Positions 9,845-18,343 of a stretch of DNA of 64,000 nt are shown piece after piece. The position numbers were made by a program, and so were the translations under genes. Source of the stretch: Planctomycetota bacterium (lineage in GTDB: Bacteria > Planctomycetota > Phycisphaerae > Phycisphaerales > UBA1924); the NCBI GenBank assembly GCA_018968885.1, contig JAGWZK010000008.1, forward strand, positions 1 to 64,000, given 5' to 3'. The notes under the pieces were generated by a model. It was given only the letters and a program-made list of their open reading frames with translations, searched no databases and was not told the DNA's origin. How positions within the stretch are numbered: the stretch's first letter is position 1; each line of letters starts with the position of its first letter.

Positions 9845-10413
9845 GCCACCTGCTCCTCATTCATCCGTTCACGCAGTCGGACCAGGGCCCGGCTGAGCGC
9901 GCTCTTGATCGTTCCAATCGGCGTGCCCAATTCATCGGCGATCTGACGGAGAGTCTGACCACCTAAATAGGCCCGCTGGATCACAGTTCGTTGAAGTTCG
10001 GGTAGAGAATCCACCTTCTTCATGAGCGAAACGAACTTTTCCCCACGTTCCATGCCGTGCTCGTCATCAATGGATCCCTGCGGTGCCACCAATGCTTCGC
10101 CGCCGTCCAGCGACCCGGCTCTGACCCGCGCCTTGGTGCGCCGCATGCGGTCCACGAGGTGACGCCGCGAAATCAGCATCACCCACGTCACCAGTGCGGC
10201 ACGCGAGGGGTCATACCGACCCGCTGTTCGCCACAGACGCACGAAGATTTCCTGAACTGCATCTTCGGCTTCGGCCCGAGTGGGCATCGCCTGGAGAGAC
10301 ATTCGGAAGACCAAAGCACCGAAGCGGTCGTAGAGCTCGGCCGTCGCTGATTCATCACCAGCGGCAACGCGTTTCATCAACGCCAGTTCGGATTTGTCGG
10401 TCTCGTGCGCCAC
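9841..10413 (-). CDS. ECF RNA polymerase sigma factor (SigK-like)
   Basis: A 190-residue sigma-70 family protein of the extracytoplasmic function type. Region 2 spans about residues 26-92 (AEDAVQEIFVRLWR, and TWVMLISRRHLVDRMRR for -10 recognition). Region 4 spans about 135-185, with the helix-turn-helix TLRQIADELGTPIGTIKSAL. No region 1.1 or 3 is present. The start is GTG at 10413. It is followed immediately by its RskA-like anti-sigma partner, so it should stay inactive until the anti-sigma is proteolysed. A sigma-E-type promoter lies just upstream on the same strand, hinting at autoregulation. Confidence 0.92.
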   Translation of the reverse strand: MAHETDKSELALMKRVAAGDESATAELYDRFGALVFRMSLQAMPTRAEAEDAVQEIFVRLWRTAGRYDPSRAALVTWVMLISRRHLVDRMRRTKARVRAGSLDGGEALVAPQGSIDDEHGMERGEKFVSLMKKVDSLPELQRTVIQRAYLGGQTLRQIADELGTPIGTIKSALSRALVRLRERMNEEQVA

Positions 10414-10428
10414 AGCACACCCACGATA

Positions 10429-10455
10429 TCAGAAATGTCTACCCTATCGTTCTCC
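10429..10455 (-). promoter_or_regulatory. Possible ECF-type promoter upstream of the sigma gene
   Basis: Reading the minus strand, GGAGAAC (10455-10449) is followed 15 bases later by TCTGA (10433-10429). This resembles the GGAAC / TCTGA layout of group-IV sigma promoters, 15 bases before the GTG start. It would fit autoregulation of the sigma/anti-sigma operon, but the spacing is at the short end and the match is by eye. Confidence 0.35.
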
Positions 10456-10626
10456 GAACGCTTGAGGTCGACTGCCTGACGTATGGAGATACGCGGCAAC
10501 GACTTTGGGGTTGCATTCGGGTTGAGAAAACTACTTCGGGGAACGTTGGGTGACGTATCTCAAACATTATAGGACGTGGATTGGAGGTGAATAACCCATT
10601 CTGGGACTTTCATTCAGAAACTTGTC

Positions 10627-10655
10627 TTGCGGCGTGATCTCAAAGTCGATATTCT
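10627..10655 (+). promoter_or_regulatory. Possible housekeeping promoter for the pseudopilin gene
   Basis: TTGCGG (10627-10632) and TATTCT (10650-10655) are separated by 17 bases, 36 bases before the GTG start at 10692. Match to TTGACA is only partial (3 of 6), so this is tentative. The 278-base gap between the divergent sigma and pseudopilin genes also holds TGACGTAT twice (10477 and 10551); the first lies against the inverted repeat CGTAT-GGAG-ATACG (10480-10493). Confidence 0.33.
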
Positions 10656-10691
10656 CGTTAAGGTAGATATAAGCGTTACCGGAGGACTTTC

Positions 10692-11465
10692 GTGCACTCG
10701 TCTCGAAAGCAATCTAAGCGGATGCAAGCCGCCCCTATCGGGGTGTCGGTGCGCGGATTCTCTTTGATCGACACGTTGGTGACGATCTCGGTGGTGGCAC
10801 TGCTGATTGCGATTTTGCTGCCGAGTCTGAGTGGTGCGCGCGAGGCGGCTCGCCGCGTGGTGTGCGCGTCGAATGTGCGTCAGTTGGGCATTGGCATGCA
10901 GATGTTTGCCGATGATCACGATGGAAAGCTGCCGAACAGCATGTATGTTTCGATGGCATCTGGAATGAGCGGCGATAACAGCGCCAATCAGCAGATGATG
11001 ACGCTGCGGGCACCCAATAACGAGACCAACGATCAGATCTGGGATGGTTTGGGCGTGTTGTACGCGACTGACTATCTGGTGGCGCCGAAGCTCTTCTATT
11101 GCCCCTCGCACCACGGGGAGCATGGCTTCTCGGTATATTCGCGCACGTTCAACGGTGTTCGCGAACGGGTTGTGAGCAATTATCACTTCCGCGGCATCGG
11201 TCCTAACGGCGAGCGGACTCTGACGGCAATTGAACCTTCGGAGAGCGTGATGGTGACCGATGGCATGCGAGCGTTGTCTGACTACAACCACAAGACTGGA
11301 ACGAGTTATCTGACCGCCGACTTGGCGGTGGGTTTCCTGTCGGATTTGAATGGCGAGTTCCGCCGCCTGTTTGCCAAGAACGAATTGGAAGTTGCGGATT
11401 CCAAGGTGCGTCGCCAGTGGGACTTCTTGGATGTCGCCACCGGCTCGACGGAAGAAGATCGCTGA
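10692..11465 (+). CDS. Type II secretion pseudopilin-like protein (prepilin N-terminal motif)
   Basis: 257 residues with a prepilin-type leader. Residues 1-22 end in Arg-Gly, followed by F23-S-L-I-D27 and a hydrophobic helix to about residue 45. Cleavage by prepilin peptidase is expected after Gly22. The residue at +5 is Asp27 where most pilins have Glu. After the helix comes the ARRVVCASNVRQLGIGMQMF segment typical of planctomycete secreted pseudopilin-like proteins. The globular part has three Cys and no known catalytic site. The GTG start is fixed by GGAGG six bases upstream. No other pilus genes are nearby; these proteins are usually encoded singly in many copies in this phylum. Confidence 0.85.
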   Translation: MHSSRKQSKRMQAAPIGVSVRGFSLIDTLVTISVVALLIAILLPSLSGAREAARRVVCASNVRQLGIGMQMFADDHDGKLPNSMYVSMASGMSGDNSANQQMMTLRAPNNETNDQIWDGLGVLYATDYLVAPKLFYCPSHHGEHGFSVYSRTFNGVRERVVSNYHFRGIGPNGERTLTAIEPSESVMVTDGMRALSDYNHKTGTSYLTADLAVGFLSDLNGEFRRLFAKNELEVADSKVRRQWDFLDVATGSTEEDR

Positions 11466-11526
11466 GCGATGGTGCTGTGCAAATATGAGATGGTGGTGAG
11501 CGCGACCAAGTGAATTGGTGCGGTGA

Positions 11527-11532
11527 TACACT
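11527..11532 (+). promoter_or_regulatory. Putative -10 box (TACACT) of the cyclophilin gene
   Basis: TACACT is followed by six bases and then the ATG at 11539, with no ribosome binding site between. The same hexamer occurs 6-7 bases before the genes at 22027 and 44660. Confidence 0.45.
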
Positions 11533-11538
11533 TTGCGT

Positions 11539-12516
11539 ATGACCAAGCTTTCGATTCTCTCGCTGTTGTCCATCCTGGGTTGTGCTGCCACTGCTCATGC
11601 GCAGTTGGTTCCCGATCGCCTGTATTACGGCGTTGATCGGGCGATTCCGATGACGATCAAGGTTCCGGATGGGAAGGCCGGCGAGGTGCAGATCGAATTG
11701 CTGGAGGCGGAGACGGCCAAGGTGCTGGCCTCGGCTCCGGCGCAGGCGGGGGGGGTGAATCTGGCCACACTGTTTCCCAAGTTGTGGTCAGACAAGAAGC
11801 CGGATGTGGTGTATGCGCAGCTGAAGGTCGGTGATGAGCGCATCGGCGCTGCGGTGGTGATTCAGCCGATGGTGGATCGGGGAACGGCGACGCTGAATCC
11901 GGCGACGAGGACGCCGCAATTTCGCTTGAATGGTCAGGCGTATTCGGGAATTCGTGCGTACACCGAAAAGAACGTGGTGCTGGACACGACGGCGGGTGAA
12001 ATCGTTCTGGCGATGCGTCCGGATCAGGCGCCGAATAGTGCGTTCAATTTCATGTCGCTTGCGGGTGGCGGCTTTTACACGGATGTGATTTTCCATCGCG
12101 TGCTGAATCAGTCTCCGGCGGGTGGAGGATTTGTGGTGCAGGTGGGCGACCCCACGGGCACCGGTTCTGGCGGCCCTGGGTATCAGGTCGATCTGGAGTA
12201 TTCCAAGCTCAAGCACGACTACGGCGTGCTGTCGATGGCGCGAAGTGGTGATCCCAACTCCAACGGGTCGCAGATTTTTATCTGCCTGTCGCGAGCTGGG
12301 TGCCAGCACCTGGATGGAGCGTACACCGCGTTTGGCCAGGCGGTGAAGGGTGCAGAGGCGATCAAGGCGATTGCCGAGACGCCGGTGAATGCAGATGGCT
12401 CGGGTCGTCCCAAGGACGCTCCCAAGATCAACAAGGCCACGCTGGTGGATGCGCCGCCGTATGGCACAGGGCCCAAGCCCTTGATGCCACCGACAACAGA
12501 AGCGACGCCGCGGTGA
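11539..12516 (+). CDS. Secreted cyclophilin-type peptidyl-prolyl cis-trans isomerase
   Basis: 325 residues. Residues 1-22 are a signal peptide ending AHA before Gln. An N-terminal beta-rich domain of about 110 residues precedes a cyclophilin domain (about 135-300). That domain shows VLDTTAGEIVLAM, APNSAFNFMSL, FYTDVIFHRVL (with the catalytic Arg) and GSQIFICLS. It catalyses cis-trans isomerisation of proline peptide bonds, here in the periplasm or outside the cell, assisting folding of exported proteins. The cyclophilin loop is slightly enlarged (NQSPAGGGFVVQVGDP). The ATG at 11539 gives a clean signal peptide; an in-frame TTG at 11533 is less likely. Confidence 0.9.
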   Translation: MTKLSILSLLSILGCAATAHAQLVPDRLYYGVDRAIPMTIKVPDGKAGEVQIELLEAETAKVLASAPAQAGGVNLATLFPKLWSDKKPDVVYAQLKVGDERIGAAVVIQPMVDRGTATLNPATRTPQFRLNGQAYSGIRAYTEKNVVLDTTAGEIVLAMRPDQAPNSAFNFMSLAGGGFYTDVIFHRVLNQSPAGGGFVVQVGDPTGTGSGGPGYQVDLEYSKLKHDYGVLSMARSGDPNSNGSQIFICLSRAGCQHLDGAYTAFGQAVKGAEAIKAIAETPVNADGSGRPKDAPKINKATLVDAPPYGTGPKPLMPPTTEATPR

Positions 12517-12531
12517 GTGTGTGAAGGGGGA

Positions 12532-13497
12532 TTAGAAGCTCACGCGAACCAGTGCTGCGAGCACAGGCGAGGGCTTGCTCTTGTCCTTGTGCACTCGGTT
12601 GCCGTTCTTGTCGTCGAGGATGAACTCGCGGTAGACGTTGAAGCCGCCAAGCAGCGAGAGGGTGACGCGCTCAGTGGGCATGTACGCCACGCCCAGTGAA
12701 ACCGGGACGCGCGTGTCACGAAAGACACCGTCGGGGGTGGAACCATCGTTGTCCAGCCGGTATTCACTGTTTTCAAAGCCGACATCGGCAAAGACCAGCC
12801 AGGTCTTGCTTGGCGCGTATGACAAGCGCATTGAGCGCCCCGCAGAAGTTCCCAGCCGCCACTGCTCATTGATCCGCCAGTCAAAGATGGGGACGGGGAG
12901 AAAGCGGGCATCCTCTTCCAAGCGAGTCTGCGCGGCGAGTGCGATGCCGATGGAGAAGGACTCGCTGGCGAGATACGTCGCGCCGATCACGCCGCCATAA
13001 GTGAGGGAATCACCAAAGTCGGCGCCCCACTCCGCGCTGCTGTTGATATCAGCACCGACAAAGCCGATCCACTTGTCATCCAACTGTGTTGAGAATCGCG
13101 CGGAGAATGAGGTGTCATATGTGTCGCGGACCGGCGTGTCTTTTCCGGCGACAAAGCCGGTGGCATCTTTCCAGTCGTACCACGACAACTCACTGGACAC
13201 GTCAAAATCCAGGGACGACGCTTCGGCGATGGGGAGTCCGATGCCGAAGCCTGCCGCGGCGCGAGTGACGCTGGACTTTCCGGGTCCATCCTTGAGTTTG
13301 GTTTCGAAAGTGTGGCTGGCGAGGGCGTTGAGGCGGTAGGTTGTGGCACGGCCCTGGGTCGCAGCTTCGGGACGGGCCCGGCCGGTGATCTCGCGAGGGC
13401 CGGTGGCCTGTGCGAAGGCGTGCCCGCTGGCCGCCACGAACGCGGACCCACACGCGACGATTATCAATGCCCGCTTACTGATCCCAGCAATCACCAT
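12532..13497 (-). CDS. DUF6268-like outer-membrane beta-barrel protein
   Basis: 321 residues from the ATG at 13497, which has AGGAG nine bases upstream; a longer frame to 13545 lacks that site. Residues 1-30 form a signal peptide ending AFA. The rest consists of alternating polar/hydrophobic strands, many ending in aromatic residues, and the protein finishes with VRVSF, a typical C-terminal BAM recognition strand. This fits a barrel of roughly 10-12 strands in the outer membrane; a DUF6268-type assignment is likely but not certain. The gene converges with the cyclophilin gene with only 15 bases between. An imperfect inverted repeat (about 12510-12548) spans both ends and could end transcription from both sides. 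Confidence 0.7.
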   Translation of the reverse strand: MVIAGISKRALIIVACGSAFVAASGHAFAQATGPREITGRARPEAATQGRATTYRLNALASHTFETKLKDGPGKSSVTRAAAGFGIGLPIAEASSLDFDVSSELSWYDWKDATGFVAGKDTPVRDTYDTSFSARFSTQLDDKWIGFVGADINSSAEWGADFGDSLTYGGVIGATYLASESFSIGIALAAQTRLEEDARFLPVPIFDWRINEQWRLGTSAGRSMRLSYAPSKTWLVFADVGFENSEYRLDNDGSTPDGVFRDTRVPVSLGVAYMPTERVTLSLLGGFNVYREFILDDKNGNRVHKDKSKPSPVLAALVRVSF

Positions 13498-13590
13498 GTG
13501 CCGCCACTCCTGAACTTTCACCTGGCCCGAACCGAGAATGGGCACAGTACCACCTCTTCGCGTGCCGCGCCGCGCGAGATGATCCCCTCC

Positions 13591-13596
13591 TATGAT
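13591..13596 (+). promoter_or_regulatory. Putative -10 box (TATGAT) of the tRNA-Ala gene
   Basis: TATGAT lies eight bases before the first tRNA nucleotide, the expected spacing for a short 5' extension. No good -35 hexamer is seen 16-18 bases upstream. Confidence 0.4.
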
Positions 13597-13604
13597 GTCT
13601 GGTC

Positions 13605-13677
13605 GGGGCGGTAACTCAATTGGTAGAGTGCTACCTTTGCAAGGTAGAAGTCGAGGGTTCGAGTCCCTTCCGCTCCA
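13605..13677 (+). tRNA. tRNA-Ala (anticodon TGC)
   Basis: A complete 73-base cloverleaf. The acceptor stem GGGGCGG / CCGCTCC contains the G3-U70 wobble that defines alanine tRNAs. The anticodon stem CTACC/GGTAG holds the loop TTTGCAA (anticodon TGC). The T arm has GGTTCGAGTCC and the discriminator base is A. The genome does not encode CCA (TTT follows), so it is added by the CCA enzyme. It reads GCA and, with wobble, other GCN alanine codons. It stands alone, not next to rRNA genes. Confidence 0.96.
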
Positions 13678-13775
13678 TTTCGCCGTCGCAATCGTTTGAC
13701 GGTTTTGGCCCGTGGGTGGCGGGATCGTGAGTTGGTTCCGCTGGCCGGGTATTCACCTCTTTTGGAATTTCGCTG

Positions 13776-14276
13776 ATGCCAGCCGCCGCGATCGTTCCCG
13801 CCGTCATCATGTGTGTCTTTGCGGCTCTGCTTTCAGGGCTTGGCTTCTGGGCCTTTACCAGTGCGCCTGAGGGGTCGAATCCGCGGACTGCGCTGATCTT
13901 TACGCTGATTCCGGCGGGCATTTCGATTCTGCTCGCGATCATCACGCTGTTGCAGGGGAAGGCGGGAAAGCTGGCGGCAGCACGCAGCACCGTCACCATC
14001 GCGGCGATCGTTGCAATGTTGCTGGCTGGCGGAGCCGGTGGTCGTATTTACCCCGCCATGGGCGGTCAGAAGCGTTACGCCGAAGCCAAGGAGCAGTGGG
14101 ATCGCTCCATCAGTGAAAAGTCGCGTCCGGACAGCCCTGATGCGCGCAAAGCGTTCTTTGAATCGATGGATGCCAAGGACCACGACACCAAGTACCTTGT
14201 GAACGCCCTTTTGGGGATCACGGGTGCGAGTGCCGCGGCGTGCCTGTTGCTGTTCGCCACGCGTCCCAAGGTGTGA
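13776..14276 (+). CDS. Small membrane protein, four predicted helices
   Basis: 166 residues. Hydrophobic helices lie at about residues 5-27, 42-60, 70-88 and 142-160, with a charged loop of about 50 residues between the third and fourth. No conserved family motif is recognised. It lies downstream of the tRNA and upstream of the SPFH gene on the same strand. A link to that membrane-stress module is possible but unsupported. Confidence 0.6.
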   Translation: MPAAAIVPAVIMCVFAALLSGLGFWAFTSAPEGSNPRTALIFTLIPAGISILLAIITLLQGKAGKLAAARSTVTIAAIVAMLLAGGAGGRIYPAMGGQKRYAEAKEQWDRSISEKSRPDSPDARKAFFESMDAKDHDTKYLVNALLGITGASAAACLLLFATRPKV

Positions 14277-14471
14277 ATGTGATGTATCTTTTGAGGGCCC
14301 AACCCTGATTTTTGCGGGAAAAAGCCCGAGCGATTGCCGCTAAACTGTTATTGGTGAAACCGCGAGACCCTCTCTCCGATCAATCCGCATCGAGAGCGGG
14401 TTTTGCACCCGGTTTCGCGCGGGATTTCGGTTCGCACACAGACGTCATCGACGTCACGATGGAGAGTCACC

Positions 14472-15566
14472 ATGTCTATCTGGGAACGCCTGAAAAAAGA
14501 GCTGATTGACATTGTCGAGTTTCTCGATGATTCCAACAACACGCTGGTGCACCGATTTGAGCGTTTTCAGAATGAGATCAAGAATGGTGCGAAGCTGATC
14601 GTGCGCGAGGGGCAAGTCGCAGTCTTTGTCAAGGAAGGCAAGATCGCGGATGTCAAGGCCCCGGGCATGTACACCCTTGACACCAACAACGTCCCGATTC
14701 TGGCGACGCTGCTTGGCTGGAAGTATGGCTTTGAGTCGCCGTTCAAGTGCGAAGTGTATTTCGTTTCGACGAGGCGATTCACCGATCAGAAGTGGGGGAC
14801 GGCCAACCCCGTGATCGTGCGCGATAAGGAGTTTGGCCCGACGCGCTTGCGCGCCTTTGGTACCTATGTCTTCCGCGTCAGTGATGCGGGGACCTTCATC
14901 AAGGAAGTCGTCGGCACCGACGGCACATTCACCACCGATGAGATTGTCGGCCAGCTTCGCAACACCATCGTCTCGCGCCTTGGTGATGCGCTGGGCGAGT
15001 CTGGCCTGTCGGTCCTCGACATGGCGGCCAACTACGACGAACTTGGCAAGTTCCTCACCTCCAAGATTTCGCCAGAGTTTGGTGCGCTGGGCCTGGAATT
15101 GCCAACTCTGCTTATCGAGAACGTTTCGCTGCCCCCAGAGGTGGAAGCGGCTCTCGACACCCGCACCAAGATGGGTGTGATTGGCGACATGAATCAATAC
15201 ACCAAGTTCAAAGCCGCCGATGCCTTGGGCGACGCGGCCAAGAACCCCGGTGCTGCCGGGCAGATTCTCGGTATTGGTATCGGTCAGGCCATGGGGGGAA
15301 TGATCGGTGGCAATCTGGCAGGCGCGCAATCGGCGGCACCGGTGCCCCCACCGATTCCGACGGAAACGCAGTTTTTTGTCGCGGTGAATGGTGCGCAGCA
15401 GGGGCCGTTTGGCCTCAGCCAGTTGCGGACTGACATTGCCAGTGGCAAGATCACGCGTGAGACGCTGGTGTGGAAGTCTGGCATGCCGGCGTGGTCTGCT
15501 GCCGGGCAGGTGGCGGATCTTTCGGCGGCCTTCGGCGCAGTGCCGCCTCCGTTGCCTCCTCGCTAA
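14472..15566 (+). CDS. SPFH domain protein with C-terminal GYF_2 domain (YdjI-like)
   Basis: 364 residues from ATG 14472, preceded by GGAG at 7-base spacing. Residues 1-260 are an SPFH/band-7-like domain of the YdjI type. It has no N-terminal membrane helix and starts IWERLKKELIDIVEF, as YdjI proteins do. A Gly/Ala stretch near 265-290 looks amphipathic. Residues 300-355 form a GYF_2 domain (FFVAVNGAQQGPFGLSQL, and WKSGMPAW), a fold that binds proline-rich peptides. The protein ends in a proline-rich tail that could be a ligand of such a domain. Bacillus YdjI works with YdjG, YdjH and the phage-shock protein PspA at the membrane. The next gene here is a YdjG-like zinc-ribbon protein, but no pspA is visible. 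Confidence 0.88.
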   Translation: MSIWERLKKELIDIVEFLDDSNNTLVHRFERFQNEIKNGAKLIVREGQVAVFVKEGKIADVKAPGMYTLDTNNVPILATLLGWKYGFESPFKCEVYFVSTRRFTDQKWGTANPVIVRDKEFGPTRLRAFGTYVFRVSDAGTFIKEVVGTDGTFTTDEIVGQLRNTIVSRLGDALGESGLSVLDMAANYDELGKFLTSKISPEFGALGLELPTLLIENVSLPPEVEAALDTRTKMGVIGDMNQYTKFKAADALGDAAKNPGAAGQILGIGIGQAMGGMIGGNLAGAQSAAPVPPPIPTETQFFVAVNGAQQGPFGLSQLRTDIASGKITRETLVWKSGMPAWSAAGQVADLSAAFGAVPPPLPPR

Positions 15567-15668
15567 GCATTCATGATTGACTCGGCGCGTTGTGGGTGTG
15601 TGCCTGCAGCGCGTCTTTTTCTTGCCTTGTTGCTATTGAGTCATTCGCACCCTTTCGGGGCTTGCTCC

Positions 15669-16814
15669 ATGTCACGAATGTCGGCGACCACATCATCTTC
15701 GACCGGGCCATCATCCGCGGACCTTTCGCGTGCCGGGGGCTTTCACGCCAAAGGGGGAAAGAGGTTTCCCTGCAAGGCGTGCGGGGCGTTTCTGGAGTTT
15801 GTGCCGGGAACGACGGAGCTGCGATGCCGCGCATGTGGAACGGTGAATGAGATTGCACCGTCGGATGCCAATGCGGTGGTGGAGAACGATTTCCTTTCGA
15901 CGGTCAACCATCTGGCGAATGCGGCTCCGAGTGTTGAGGTGCTCACGGTCAAGTGTGATGCGTGTGCTGCGGAGGTGACCAAGCCCAATGAAGTGACGAG
16001 CTTTGCGTGTCCATATTGCGGCAACAATCTCGTCAGTCAGCCCGAGTGCCACAGCATCATCCGCCCCGGAGCGGTGCTGCCTTTCAAGGTGCCCAAGGAT
16101 CAGGCGGCCAAGTTGTTTCGCGAGTGGGTGACGACGCGGTGGTTTGCACCCAATCGCCTGAAGCGATTCAGCGAGCTGAAGGAACAGTTCAGCGGCATTT
16201 ATGTGCCGTACTGGACGTATGACTCGCATGTGACGACGCAATACACGGGGCAGCGGGGCGAGTATTACTACGTGACTGTCGGCAGTGGCAACAACCGGCG
16301 GACGGAGCGGCGGACGCGTTGGTATCCGGCCAGTGGTGTGGTCTTCAATGCGTTCGATGATGTGCTGGTGAGGGCGGGATCGAGCTTGCCGGAGAAGCAC
16401 CTGAATCAGTTGGAACCGTGGGATCTGGAGAATCTGGTTGAATACAACGATGATTATCTGAGTGGGTTTCGCGCTGAGACGTATAAGACGTCCTTGGCGG
16501 ATGGTTTTGCCGAGGCGCAGGGGTTGATGCAGCCGACGATCGACGCGACGATTCGCGCGGACATCGGTGGCGATACGCAGATGATTTCGTCAAAGCACAG
16601 TGACTATGACGCGATCACGTTCAAGCACATTCTGCTGCCGGTGTGGGTGAGCGCGTATCGGCTGGGGACGCAGAGCTTTCGGTTCCTAGTGAATGGCCGC
16701 ACCGGCGAGGTGCAGGGTGAGCGTCCGTACAGCGCGTGGAAGATCTTCTTTGCGGTGCTGGGTGGCTTGATCGTGGTGGGGACCATCGTGGCGATTGCGA
16801 TGAATGCCAAGTGA
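15669..16814 (+). CDS. Zinc-ribbon membrane protein (YdjG-like, TFIIB-type ribbons)
   Basis: 381 residues from ATG 15669; an ATG at 15573 would add 32 residues of unlikely composition. Two zinc ribbons are visible: CKACGAF...RCRACG, and CDACAAEV...CPYCGNN about 50 residues later. Residues 120-340 form a conserved domain containing YVPYWTYDSH and a final LPVWVSAYRL. One membrane helix lies near residues 356-376. This layout matches proteins often annotated as replication factor Y-like, including Bacillus YdjG, which recruits PspA to the membrane. It follows the SPFH gene by about 100 bases on the same strand, supporting a shared membrane-surveillance role. Confidence 0.78.
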   Translation: MSRMSATTSSSTGPSSADLSRAGGFHAKGGKRFPCKACGAFLEFVPGTTELRCRACGTVNEIAPSDANAVVENDFLSTVNHLANAAPSVEVLTVKCDACAAEVTKPNEVTSFACPYCGNNLVSQPECHSIIRPGAVLPFKVPKDQAAKLFREWVTTRWFAPNRLKRFSELKEQFSGIYVPYWTYDSHVTTQYTGQRGEYYYVTVGSGNNRRTERRTRWYPASGVVFNAFDDVLVRAGSSLPEKHLNQLEPWDLENLVEYNDDYLSGFRAETYKTSLADGFAEAQGLMQPTIDATIRADIGGDTQMISSKHSDYDAITFKHILLPVWVSAYRLGTQSFRFLVNGRTGEVQGERPYSAWKIFFAVLGGLIVVGTIVAIAMNAK

Positions 16815-16838
16815 TGGCTGTCAAGTCACACCGAATAC

Positions 16839-18332
16839 TCACGCTTCCTGCAGCGTGCTCGCCTTGGCGATGCTGATGGTGAGGGGTTCGGTCTTTTCGC
16901 GAGGCATTTCCTGGTGCATCTTGCGGGCCCGATGCTGGGACCAGTCGGTGACTTGCAGATCCGGCGAATCCGCGCCGTCGTGAATGCGGACGATGTCGTA
17001 GCGGTTGTTGCGCTGCGCAGGTGTGAATCCGGCATCGCGGATCAGGCGGCAAAGGACCGCTTCATCCAGGCAGTAGGTGGTGCCTGCGCTGGACACGACA
17101 TTCTCTTCCATCATCACGCTGCCCATGTCGCTGGCGCCGTAGGCCAGCCCCAGTTGGCCGATATGCGGCCCCATCGTGACCCATGAAGAGCCGATGGAAT
17201 AGACATTGTCCAGCATCAGGCGGCTGATGGCCTGAGTGCGGAGGTAATCACTTGCGCCGCTCATGCGGACGCGGCGGCCAAACTCCGCGGCTGCCGGGCG
17301 GAGGGCCTTGTGATCCACTTCGGGATTCCTTCCAAAGTCGTAGGCACGGGCCACGACATCGCCGGGGAACTCAGCATCGAGTTCGGCTTGATTCATACCC
17401 CAATCCTTCACGCGACCCAGTGGCGTGTTCTCACGCTGGAAAGGCCAGGAGATGAACGCGGTGTAGTGCCCGCGCCCGGCGGCAAGCGCCGCATCCTGTT
17501 TCTCTCGCACCATCCGCATGTGATCAATGCGATCGGCGTATCCCTCGATATGCCCGAACATCATGGTGGCACTTGTGAACATGCCCAAGGAGTGAGCAAC
17601 CTTCATCACACTCAGCCACGATTCCGCATCGCACTTACCCAGGCCGATCTTGCGGCGGGGTGCGGGGGCGAAAATCTCACCACCACCACCGGGAACGCTG
17701 TCCAGCCCGGCTTCGCGCAAGGGCTTCATCACGTACAAAATCTTTTCCTCCAGCGTTGCGCCCGGAGGATTAAAGAAGTGCACAAACTCGATGAACTCTG
17801 GTGGTGAGAAGCCGTGGACGTGAATCTGCGGATACTCACGCTTGATGGCGTGAAGGAGATCGACGTACCAATCAAGAGGCAGGGCCGGGTTCATGCCACC
17901 TTGCATGAGGATCTGGGTGCCGCCGATGGCGGCGAGCTCGCCGATCTTGTGGAGGATCTGGCGGTGTTCGAGGGTGTAGGAATCGTGATCCTCGGCATCA
18001 CGGCGGAAGGCACAGAACGTGCACTTGGCCGAACAGACGTTGGTGTAATTGATGTTGCGGTCGATGACGTAGGTGCGGAGGGCATCGCCATGAATCTGGC
18101 GGCAGCGGGCATCGGCCCAGCGGCCCAGTTCGGGCAATGACATGCGGTGATAGAGAGAGAGGCCTTGCTCCGGGGTGAGCCGCGCAGAGCCAGAAACCAC
18201 GGCTGCCAACAACCCTTGATCCATGGCATCAAGGTGAGCGTGGGTTGCAGGTGGTGTGAAGACTGGACTCACCGGGAATTCTCCATCGATGCACCTTCTC
18301 ATTTCTTCGTAGAGTCGGGCACGAACTTTCAC
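16839..18332 (-). CDS. mqnC: Cyclic dehypoxanthine futalosine synthase
   Basis: A radical SAM enzyme of the futalosine menaquinone pathway; it closes the ring of dehypoxanthine futalosine. The iron-sulfur cysteines C100-x3-C104-x2-C107 lie in a NINYTNVCSAKCTFCAF context. TQILMQGGMNP, ATMMFGHIE, SWPFQRENTPLG and SSWVTMG are characteristic of MqnC rather than MqnE, which has a different motif at the last site. At 497 residues it is longer than usual (about 370-400), with about 45 extra residues at each end. The GTG at 18332 is supported by a well-formed promoter five bases or so upstream of the predicted message start; Met11 (18302) is an alternative. Presence of this gene means menaquinone is made from futalosine rather than by the classical Men route. 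Confidence 0.9.
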   Translation of the reverse strand: MKVRARLYEEMRRCIDGEFPVSPVFTPPATHAHLDAMDQGLLAAVVSGSARLTPEQGLSLYHRMSLPELGRWADARCRQIHGDALRTYVIDRNINYTNVCSAKCTFCAFRRDAEDHDSYTLEHRQILHKIGELAAIGGTQILMQGGMNPALPLDWYVDLLHAIKREYPQIHVHGFSPPEFIEFVHFFNPPGATLEEKILYVMKPLREAGLDSVPGGGGEIFAPAPRRKIGLGKCDAESWLSVMKVAHSLGMFTSATMMFGHIEGYADRIDHMRMVREKQDAALAAGRGHYTAFISWPFQRENTPLGRVKDWGMNQAELDAEFPGDVVARAYDFGRNPEVDHKALRPAAAEFGRRVRMSGASDYLRTQAISRLMLDNVYSIGSSWVTMGPHIGQLGLAYGASDMGSVMMEENVVSSAGTTYCLDEAVLCRLIRDAGFTPAQRNNRYDIVRIHDGADSPDLQVTDWSQHRARKMHQEMPREKTEPLTISIAKASTLQEA

Positions 18333-18343
18333 AGAGTTCTGAA

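Noticed and set aside
12510-12548. Imperfect inverted repeat at the ends of the convergent cyclophilin and barrel genes as a definite terminator
   Set aside because: The stem has a bulge and a long loop and overlaps both coding ends; mentioned only within the barrel gene entry.
16839-18332. Reading the radical SAM gene as mqnE (aminofutalosine synthase)
   Set aside because: TQILMQGG, SSWVTMG and FGHIE motifs fit MqnC, not MqnE.
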